From positions 1-32,872 of the forward strand of contig JAIECF010000087.1 of the NCBI GenBank assembly GCA_029068655.1: DNA of 32,872 nt, written 5' to 3'. A model generated the notes under the pieces. It saw nothing but the letters and a program-made list of their open reading frames with translations, was not told the DNA's origin and did no database searches. The DNA comes from Muribaculaceae bacterium (GTDB lineage: Bacteria; Bacteroidota; Bacteroidia; Bacteroidales; Muribaculaceae). Positions 1 to 5,246 of this stretch are shown here, one piece after another; position 1 is the stretch's first letter, and each line of letters opens with the position of its first letter. The translations under genes were made by a program, and so were the position numbers.

Positions 1-156
1 CACGCCGGCAAACTCAAAGCCCTCCGCGGCCACCTCCTAAAAGAAATAATCACCCGGATCATAACCACCCCCGCCCCCCTCCTAACCCTCGAATCCGACT
101 CTCTCCTCCCACTCGGCACCCCCGACTACCCCGACCACATCGCCTTCACCGTATAA
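1..156 (+). CDS. C-terminal end of an unrecognised protein (partial)
   Basis: Frame 1 is open from the window edge to a TAA at 154-156 and encodes 51 residues. The tail reads as ordinary protein (GKLKALRGHLLKEIITRI, later LLPLGTPDYPDHIAFTV) and is not antisense noise. I do not recognise the family. The last ten residues recur, slightly changed, at 3981-4010 behind the AAA ATPase gene, which shows that this C-terminus belongs to a conserved coding sequence with a second, broken copy nearby. A REP palindrome starts 45 bases after the stop. The start and most of the gene lie outside the window. Confidence 0.6.
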   Translation, partial: HAGKLKALRGHLLKEIITRIITTPAPLLTLESDSLLPLGTPDYPDHIAFTV

Positions 157-200
157 GCCGACAATGAGCTATATACAAATAAATCACACACATCCGGATC

Positions 201-247
201 TTTCGGGCTTACGCTCTCAACACAGTGTTGAGGGCGTAAGCCCGAAA
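201..247. repeat. REP palindrome A (upstream of RAYT)
   Basis: This is a nearly perfect 47-base palindrome centred on base 224: 23-base arms running from TTTCGGGCTTACGC to GCGTAAGCCCGAAA, a single mismatch (T opposite G, a wobble in RNA) and a one-base loop. Related copies lie at about 1300-1340, 4031-4071 and 4965-5000. It ends 30 bases before the preferred start codon of the transposase gene, the arrangement expected of a REP/RAYT pair. Confidence 0.85.
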
Positions 248-277
248 AACCAAAAACCGTTAAAATCCGATACCACC

Positions 278-1276
278 ATGCTTGAAAATGATCATCCACA
301 TTATTTCCGTCCCCACATCCCCCACAACTGCCGCCGAGCCAAATTCCATAACTACAAAGCACCCGGATTCTATATGATCACCATCAATAAATCTACGAAT
401 GCTCCGATATTCTCCACTCTCCATGGAGACATCCGCTCAGCAGAAAATCCACCACATACTATTCTTACAAAAGCCGGCTTATTTATAAATACCGAGATCC
501 AAAACATCGACAATACCGCAGAATTCAACATACCCAATTACATCATCATGCCTGATCATATCCATATACTATGGCAAGTAAAGATTTGGCTTCCCAAAGA
601 TCTTGGCCATTATATCGGTCTATTCAAATCCAGATGCACTAAGAATTGGCGAGAGTATAATCATTACTATCCTAATTTGCAGTACATCTCCCTATTCACC
701 CCCAAATTCAACGACAAGATTTCCTTCGATGAGGCAATGACCGAAAGATTCTCCCGCTACATCTCTGACAATCCCCGCCGCAGACTGACCGTAATGACCC
801 ATCCGGAATTATTCGACAGAGCCCACCGTGTCAGAATCCTCGATAAGGAAATGGACTTCTACGGCAATTTCCAACTACTGAAGCATCCGGTTATAGCTGC
901 CGCCGTAGTCAGCAGCAGATATACCAAAGAAGAAAAAGAACGATACGAATTCGCATGGGAAGAAGCGATCAGAACGCAAGGAGTGCTCATCTCCCCCTTC
1001 ATAAGCGAAGCAGAAAAGACATTGATGCGGAGAGGCATTGAATCCGGAGCAAGTATCATCCGAATACTCCCCGACGGTATCGGACCCAAATATAAGCCAT
1101 CCGGGCAGGAATTCGATCTATGCGCACAAGGACGCTGTCTGCACATCGGCCCGCTCCGCCAATCCTCCCACACAGATCCACTAAGTCGCAGCCACTGCCT
1201 ATCCCTAAATGCTATAGCCCACTGGATAGCCTCCCACCCCACTGAGCGCATGACCCTCACCCAAAGGAAAGACTGA
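278..1276 (+). CDS. REP-associated tyrosine transposase (RAYT, IS200/Y1-like) with C-terminal extension
   Basis: This is a Y1-type HUH single-strand transposase, the class that acts on REP hairpins. With the start at 278 (332 residues) the HUH motif is H94-I-H96 within YIIMPDHIHILW, the N-terminal strand is FYMITINKSTNAPIF, and the likely nucleophile is Y161 in FSRYISDNPRRR. An in-frame ATG at 164 would put REP palindrome A inside the coding sequence, so I reject it. Residues from about 200 to 332 exceed a minimal RAYT. They contain GVLISPFISEAEK, then GIESGASIIRI, then YKPSGQEFDLCAQGR, a pattern that looks like a Rossmann/DprA-like fold (inferred). REP copies A and D flank the gene closely on both sides. 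RAYTs are usually single-copy and immobile themselves. The class is clear; activity is not shown. Confidence 0.88.
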   Translation: MLENDHPHYFRPHIPHNCRRAKFHNYKAPGFYMITINKSTNAPIFSTLHGDIRSAENPPHTILTKAGLFINTEIQNIDNTAEFNIPNYIIMPDHIHILWQVKIWLPKDLGHYIGLFKSRCTKNWREYNHYYPNLQYISLFTPKFNDKISFDEAMTERFSRYISDNPRRRLTVMTHPELFDRAHRVRILDKEMDFYGNFQLLKHPVIAAAVVSSRYTKEEKERYEFAWEEAIRTQGVLISPFISEAEKTLMRRGIESGASIIRILPDGIGPKYKPSGQEFDLCAQGRCLHIGPLRQSSHTDPLSRSHCLSLNAIAHWIASHPTERMTLTQRKD

Positions 1277-1299
1277 CATCCTCCCAATAAAAAATTAGC

Positions 1300-1340
1300 C
1301 CCCACATCCTCAATACTGTGTTGAGGGCGTAAGCCCGAAA
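1300..1340. repeat. REP palindrome D (downstream of RAYT, left arm decayed)
   Basis: The right arm GTGTTGAGGGCGTAAGCCCGAAA is identical to copy A. On the left only CCTCAATAC (1308-1316) still pairs with it, and the GGGCTTACGC portion has been lost. It has the same orientation as copy A and begins about 24 bases after the transposase stop, so A and D bracket the gene as direct repeats. Confidence 0.75.
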
Positions 1341-1347
1341 CGACCCT

Positions 1348-1620
1348 TCAGTATTGCTCTTCTTTCAGCATAGCTCTATAATACCCCTCATATTTCTCCC
1401 TCAATTCCTTGTCGTCCCCACTTCCCTTCGAGGCGAATTAATCGCTATTTCCCAAAGCTCCTCAAATATCATATTTCCTCTTAAAAATACATTCTTTCCA
1501 CTTTCCTACTCTCAAAGTCAGAGACAGGTCGAAATCATCCAGATGCAACTTTCTTATCTCCGCATCCCTCATACCGAAAGCCTGCAGAGCCATTATCTCA
1601 TCCACATTAAGCTGTTCCAT
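1348..1620 (-). pseudogene. Possible decayed small ORF
   Basis: On the minus strand an ATG at 1620 opens a 52-residue frame (MEQLNVDEIMALQAFGMRD...) that stops at 1462. The same frame continues past this TGA and one further TAA into DDKELREKYEGYYRAMLKEEQ and ends at a TGA at 1348-1350. The amino-acid make-up on both sides of the two stops looks like real protein, so this may be one roughly 90-codon gene broken by nonsense changes. Only the first 52 codons could still be made. I do not recognise the family. It fills most of the gap between the transposase and the membrane protein, and a chance open frame cannot be excluded. Confidence 0.3.
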
Positions 1621-1673
1621 AAGTTCTAAATGTTTTAGACCGCAAAGTTACAGCTGTTCCCACTCAATAAAAT

Positions 1674-2342
1674 TTAAGACCTTGATCTTCCACTCCCCAA
1701 TTCATCAGAAATACTCTCCTCTTTATATTCCTGTATGAATTCCACCAAGTGAGGCAACGATGAAGAAGGGAAATTCGCATCCGACAGATAGGCGTACCTC
1801 ACAGTCTTCCCATACCTGTCATAATACAGATAATAGGAATTATATCCAATGAATTTTGTCTTCTCAACACAAAGACCCGTCAGCGACGTGGCCGCTGTCC
1901 ATCCTCCAAATCCAAACCAACGAGAAAGCAAGAATCCATCCCTCCCTTTCGCAATCGCCAGACCTATTCGCAACTCATACAGAAATACAAGAATCAGCAA
2001 CGCCGCTAGCCATCCGAAGATCAACAATATCCACCAGATATCATCCCTATCTGAGAAAATCCCACAGACTGGCAGCAATAAGAAAAACAACACAAACGGC
2101 AGATAATATCCTACATTTGGCACTGCTATCCACTTGATATCCCACACCCGCCTTCTTGCACTCTTTATCGCCAACGCACGCATCCACCACGAAGAACTGG
2201 CAGAAGCTATCACAGCTACGGCAAAAAGTATGCACAAAAGAATCCTACCTGTCTCCGACAGAGCACCATAATACTCCGTCAGATATCTGAGTCCACCTAT
2301 TCCGGAACTGAAAGCCATTATCCCGCTCATTCCCATACCCAT
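1674..2342 (-). CDS. Hypothetical integral membrane protein
   Basis: The product is 222 residues from the ATG at 2342. At least four hydrophobic stretches are visible: after YGALSETGR (ILLCILFAVAVIASA), at GYYLPFVLFFLLLPVCGIF, at IWWILLIFGWLAALLILVFLYEL, and a weaker one near the N-terminus. A soluble C-terminal tail of about 60 residues (FIGYNSYYLYYDRYGKT onward) follows. A longer ORF begins at 2399, but a -7-like box lies inside that extension (2369-2376), so translation from 2342 is more likely. No family is recognised and the gene appears monocistronic. Confidence 0.6.
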   Translation of the reverse strand: MGMGMSGIMAFSSGIGGLRYLTEYYGALSETGRILLCILFAVAVIASASSSWWMRALAIKSARRRVWDIKWIAVPNVGYYLPFVLFFLLLPVCGIFSDRDDIWWILLIFGWLAALLILVFLYELRIGLAIAKGRDGFLLSRWFGFGGWTAATSLTGLCVEKTKFIGYNSYYLYYDRYGKTVRYAYLSDANFPSSSLPHLVEFIQEYKEESISDELGSGRSRS

Positions 2343-2368
2343 TTCGCTTAAAATATTTATATTCCACA

Positions 2369-2376
2369 CAAATTTA
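2369..2376 (-). promoter_or_regulatory. Bacteroidetes -7 box for the membrane protein gene
   Basis: The minus strand reads TAAATTTG, an exact match to the Bacteroidetes -7 consensus TAnnTTTG. It lies 26 bases before the chosen ATG at 2342 and is what decides that start. No convincing -33 TTTG lies at the expected distance. Confidence 0.45.
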
Positions 2377-2483
2377 AGCAAAAAAACTAAACCAGGCAAT
2401 TTTTAGCCATTGATTTTTAAAACATTTAATACGTTCTGGAATCTTCTTTCTTATTTTTAATTTTCAATTTTTCGCTTGAATTA

Positions 2484-2515
2484 TTTTGAAATATGAGTAG
2501 GATTATCTAATTTTG
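2484..2515 (+). promoter_or_regulatory. Promoter of the AAA ATPase gene
   Basis: TTTTG at 2484-2488 and TAATTTTG at 2508-2515 are separated by 19 bases and match the Bacteroidetes -33/-7 promoter. Transcription would start at about 2520-2523, exactly where the first of three direct repeats begins, so the repeats form most of the 5' leader. Confidence 0.6.
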
Positions 2516-2522
2516 CAATCCC

Positions 2523-2610
2523 ACAAATCTAAGATTCGTGTAAAAACGGACGTTTACAAATCTAAGATTAGTGTAAAAAACAACATTTACAAATCTAAGA
2601 TTCGTGTAAA
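2523..2610 (+). repeat. Three 22-bp repeats with dyad symmetry, 33-bp period
   Basis: Three copies of ACAAATCTAAGATT(C/A)GTGTAAA begin at 2523, 2556 and 2589, exactly 33 bases apart with 11-base spacers. The only difference within the repeat is A for C in copy 2. Copies 2 and 3 are preceded by TTT, so each forms an imperfect inverted repeat in which TTTACAAATCT pairs with AGATTCGTGTAAA apart from a two-base bulge. The array ends three bases before the ATG of the ATPase gene. The exact spacing of about three helical turns suggests a tandem operator for a dimeric regulator or a repeated RNA element (inferred). The spacers are too short for a CRISPR array. Confidence 0.9.
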
Positions 2611-2613
2611 GAT

Positions 2614-3963
2614 ATGAAAAGAAAGATATATGAACGTCTTCTTGAATGGAAAGAAAAAGACCAAGGTTCCACAGCAGTCATGATCGAAGGAGCGCGTCGA
2701 ATAGGAAAAAGCTATGTTGCCGAAGAGTTTGCACGCAACGAATATGAATCGTACATAATCATAGATTTCAGCAAAGCCCCAAAGGAAATATTTGAAATGT
2801 TTGACCATTACCTGCATAAACTTGATGAATTATTCGACAGACTTCAGCTTTTCTATGACATTACCCTCATTAACCGTAAATCTGTTGTGATATTCGATGA
2901 GGTGCAGTTCTGCCCTCGAGCGAGAGCAGCAATCAAACATCTTGTCTCTGACGGACGATACGACTACATCGAAACGGGCTCACTGATATCAATAAAGCGT
3001 AATGTGAAGGATATTCTTATTCCTTCAGAAGAAGTTTGTCTTGAAATGTATCCGATGGACTTCGAGGAGTTTCTATGGGCCTCAGACAATGACCGTCTTA
3101 TGCCATTCATAAGGAAGCAATTCGAGAAGAAGAAACCTATGGGGGATACCTTTCATCGGCAGGCTCTTGATTATTTCCGTCAATATATGATAGTAGGAGG
3201 TATGCCGCAGGCCGTTAAAAAATTCATTGAGACTCATGATTATGATGAAGTAGACAGAATCAAGCGTCAGATCATATCACTTTACCGCAACGACATAAGA
3301 AAATATGCTGATGGCGAGGAACTAAGAGTAACAGCCATCTTTGACGAGATACCATCCCAGCTGCAAAGGCATGAAAAGAAATTCAGGCTTTCAGCACTCT
3401 CGCCGAACGCCCGAATGCGACAATATTCCGACGCTTTCTTTTGGCTTATGGATGCCAAGATCATCAACTGCTGCTTCAACTCAACAGCTCCAAATATCGG
3501 TCTTCGCCTCAACGAGGACAGAACCACTATGAAATGCTATATGGGAGATACCGGACTTCTGATTTCCATGGCTTTTGATGAGCATGGGGAAGAAATTAAA
3601 GAGCTTTATCGAAAACTGATATTTGGTAAACTTGAAGTCAACGAAGGAATGCTGACAGAAAACATAGTGGCTCAGATGCTCGTCTGCGCCGGGCATAAAT
3701 TATATTTCTTTTCAAAATATGATGAAAATGCAGAAGACCGTATGGAGATTGACTTCCTGATAGCAAAAACAAAACTGACAAACCGTCACAATATCTCGGC
3801 CATTGAAGTGAAGTCCGGAGAAAAATATTCCTTCACCTCCCTACGCAAATGTAAAGCAAAATACGGTCAATACCTCTCCACTTCCTACCTCATCCACGAC
3901 AAAGACCTGAAAATTGAAGACGACATTACATTCCTCCCAATCTACATGACCCCACTCCTGTAA
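2614..3963 (+). CDS. AAA family ATPase with DUF4143 domain
   Basis: A 449-residue protein of the large prokaryotic AAA_14/DUF4143 family, whose cellular role is mostly unknown. Visible motifs are Walker A GARRIGKS (about residues 26-33), Walker B VVIFDEVQFC (91-100), a sensor-like YIETGSLIS (119-127), and a C-terminal nuclease-like core EIDFLIAK...AIEVKSGEKYS near residues 385-410, typical of the restriction-endonuclease-like part of DUF4143 proteins. Length is normal for the family. The start follows three operator-like repeats by three bases. Just past the stop, in another frame, lies a copy of the C-terminal peptide of the gene at 1-156, which suggests a rearranged 3' end. It may be a defence or addiction-type accessory gene, but nothing here proves that. 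Confidence 0.88.
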   Translation: MKRKIYERLLEWKEKDQGSTAVMIEGARRIGKSYVAEEFARNEYESYIIIDFSKAPKEIFEMFDHYLHKLDELFDRLQLFYDITLINRKSVVIFDEVQFCPRARAAIKHLVSDGRYDYIETGSLISIKRNVKDILIPSEEVCLEMYPMDFEEFLWASDNDRLMPFIRKQFEKKKPMGDTFHRQALDYFRQYMIVGGMPQAVKKFIETHDYDEVDRIKRQIISLYRNDIRKYADGEELRVTAIFDEIPSQLQRHEKKFRLSALSPNARMRQYSDAFFWLMDAKIINCCFNSTAPNIGLRLNEDRTTMKCYMGDTGLLISMAFDEHGEEIKELYRKLIFGKLEVNEGMLTENIVAQMLVCAGHKLYFFSKYDENAEDRMEIDFLIAKTKLTNRHNISAIEVKSGEKYSFTSLRKCKAKYGQYLSTSYLIHDKDLKIEDDITFLPIYMTPLL

Positions 3964-3965
3964 GG

Positions 3966-4013
3966 CTTCCCGGTAATCAAGACTTTCCCGACAACATAGC
4001 CTTCATCATATGA
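3966..4013 (+). pseudogene. Remnant tail homologous to the gene at 1-156
   Basis: Read from 3966, this stretch gives LPGNQDFPDNIAFII followed by TGA. It matches LPLGTPDYPDHIAFTV at the end of the first gene in the window. The frame differs from that of the ATPase gene, which stops at 3961-3963, so the two are not read together. Both tails are followed by a REP palindrome, 45 bases later in the first case and about 20 in the second. The remnant is either what is left of a second gene copy or a frameshifted original end of the ATPase gene. Confidence 0.45.
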
Positions 4014-4030
4014 AAGTATAATACCTCAAG

Positions 4031-4071
4031 CTTCCTGCGCCCTCAAAACAGTGTTGAGAGCGCAGTCAGAA
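4031..4071. repeat. REP palindrome B
   Basis: The core CTGCGCCCTCAA...TTGAGAGCGCAG (4035-4065) folds like REP A. Relative to A, TTACGC/GCGTAA has become CTGCGC/GCGCAG, so two base pairs changed on both sides and pairing was kept. It has the same orientation as the other copies. Confidence 0.7.
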
Positions 4072-4091
4072 ATCCCAGCAGTTATATATTT

Positions 4092-4300
4092 CTATTTGAT
4101 ATTGATTACCATAGAAAATCCCCTCTCAGTTTCCGCACCCGGGAAATTGGCCCGTATCCACTGGGCTTGCTTGGCCTTATAACCTTCATATTTTTACCTT
4201 CTTTAGATACGACCGATCCTCTACTGTAAAATTTAATCGAGAATTGCGCCGGATCATAGGATTAAGTATTTTCTCCCTTGTCGCATTTGATACTACAACC
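4092..4300 (-). pseudogene. Frameshifted gene fragment
   Basis: On the minus strand, AAA at 4193 begins the run KYEGYKAKQAQWIRANFPGA, continuing ETERGFSMVINIK, which stops at 4092-4094. It has a protein-like composition but no start. Just upstream, in another frame, is SNATREKILNPMIRRNSRL followed by NFTVEDRSYLKKV, so the two halves could be one reading frame broken by an indel near 4190-4195. I do not recognise the family. The fragment lies between REP B and the next gene and is probably debris of a lost gene, but in this AT-rich stretch chance cannot be excluded. Confidence 0.3.
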
Positions 4301-4402
4301 AAACCTATCCACACGATGTTTAAACAACGACAATACTATAGGTCGTTTACGACTTATAAGACTTATTAAACCCAATACGAATTATCATTAAAATCTTAAA
4401 CA

Positions 4403-4963
4403 ATGGAAAACGACAGCAAGGAAATAGCTAAGAAATTTGAAGAAAAGGTAAGGGAAGACCTGACGAGCTTCCTCCAGTATAAGAAAGCGCTCGACCCGCA
4501 CGTTCCGGAATGTCCTGACGTGGAGGAGAAATGGGCCATGATAGGCCGCGCCTATCTCCCGGATGCGTCCAAGGAGTTCCAACAGTATCCCGTGGTGTCG
4601 CTCGGCTGGATAATGTTCGTCGGGATGGCGATGGCATACTACTGGGACACCGACTGGGTGGCTAACGCAGACCGCACAGATTATTACGAAGCTCTCCGCG
4701 AAAAGGATGGGTTCGACAACCTCGACGAGACAGTCGTCAAGACCGTCCTCGGTTATGAAGGAGAAGCCGCCGACAAGGTTATTGAACTCGTCGCCGAATG
4801 TGCATCCCGAGTCCACAGCCTTCTCACCCACGAACAGGTCGAGAACGGCACCGAAGCCGCCTTTGGTTGCTTCGTAGCCGCACTCCATCAGATGTACCTC
4901 GCCGGCATGGAGATGGAGCTCAACGCCCTCGGCTACCACATGACTCCACTGCAGCAGAAATAA
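4403..4963 (+). CDS. Conserved-looking hypothetical cytoplasmic protein
   Basis: A 186-residue acidic protein without signal peptide. It begins MENDSKEIAKKFEEKVRED and looks largely helical, with a hydrophobic stretch VVSLGWIMFVGMAMAYYW near residues 64-81 followed by DTDWVANADRTDYYEALRE and a C-terminal half rich in Glu/Ala/Leu. The GC-rich, codon-biased sequence and a terminator behind it support a real, expressed gene. I do not recognise a domain. A long antisense ORF covers the same bases and is a shadow. REP C lies directly behind the stop codon, so this gene sits at the edge of the repeat-rich zone. Confidence 0.75.
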   Translation: MENDSKEIAKKFEEKVREDLTSFLQYKKALDPHVPECPDVEEKWAMIGRAYLPDASKEFQQYPVVSLGWIMFVGMAMAYYWDTDWVANADRTDYYEALREKDGFDNLDETVVKTVLGYEGEAADKVIELVAECASRVHSLLTHEQVENGTEAAFGCFVAALHQMYLAGMEMELNALGYHMTPLQQK

Positions 4964-4964
4964 G

Positions 4965-5000
4965 TCTTAAGTCACACTGTGCTGAGGGCATAAGCCAGAA
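4965..5000. repeat. REP palindrome C (degenerate)
   Basis: CTTAAGTCACACTGTGCTGAGGGCATAAGCC keeps the REP right arm with a few substitutions and a shortened left arm. CACA/TGTG form the core and CTTA/TAAG the foot. It starts one base after the stop of the hypothetical gene and is in the same orientation as the other three copies. Confidence 0.55.
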
Positions 5001-5044
5001 GGATGGCTCCATCGCGGCGTGGCGATGTGCTAATTGTAAAAATA

Positions 5045-5076
5045 CGGGGACAGAGGTAATATTCTGTCCCCGCTTT
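5045..5076 (+). terminator. Rho-independent terminator
   Basis: A perfect 10-bp stem CGGGGACAGA / TCTGTCCCCG (5045-5054 and 5063-5072) with an 8-base loop is followed by CTTTTCGTCTTT. It closes the transcript of the hypothetical gene at 4403-4963 and insulates the CotH gene. Confidence 0.85.
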
Positions 5077-5174
5077 TCGTCTTTAATTTCCCCTGATGAT
5101 AAAGTTCCACCACATCAACTTGCCGGGGATCTTATAATTTATTCCTCCTGTTTTTTCAAATTTTCTCATAATTA

Positions 5175-5206
5175 TTTGTAAATCCGAGATCTTATGCCTA
5201 AATTTG
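5175..5206 (+). promoter_or_regulatory. Promoter of the CotH gene
   Basis: TTTG at 5175-5178 and TAAATTTG at 5199-5206, 20 bases apart, match the Bacteroidetes -33/-7 promoter. They lie 41 bases before the ATG at 5247 and behind a terminator, so the CotH gene has its own transcript. Confidence 0.65.
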
Positions 5207-5246
5207 CATCATAGCAAAAAATTCAGGCACAACAACGATTTACAAC

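Noticed and set aside
164..277. Longer N-terminus of the RAYT protein from the ATG at 164
   Set aside because: It would translate straight through REP palindrome A, and the RAYT fold starts only after residue 39 of that frame.
859..1305. 148-codon minus-strand frame inside the RAYT gene
   Set aside because: It is antisense to a recognisable protein and has a Trp/Ser/Arg-rich composition without any motif.
1354..1629. 91-codon plus-strand frame
   Set aside because: Low-complexity composition rich in Ser/Leu/Ile; the minus-strand reading of the same bases looks more protein-like.
2523..2610. Repeat-spacer pattern as a CRISPR array
   Set aside because: Spacers are 11 bases, there are only three repeats, no cas gene is present, and each unit is itself a dyad directly before a start codon.
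4388..4939. 183-codon minus-strand frame opposite the hypothetical gene
   Set aside because: The plus frame has better composition, a terminator behind it and no overlap problems; the antisense frame looks like a GC-skew shadow.
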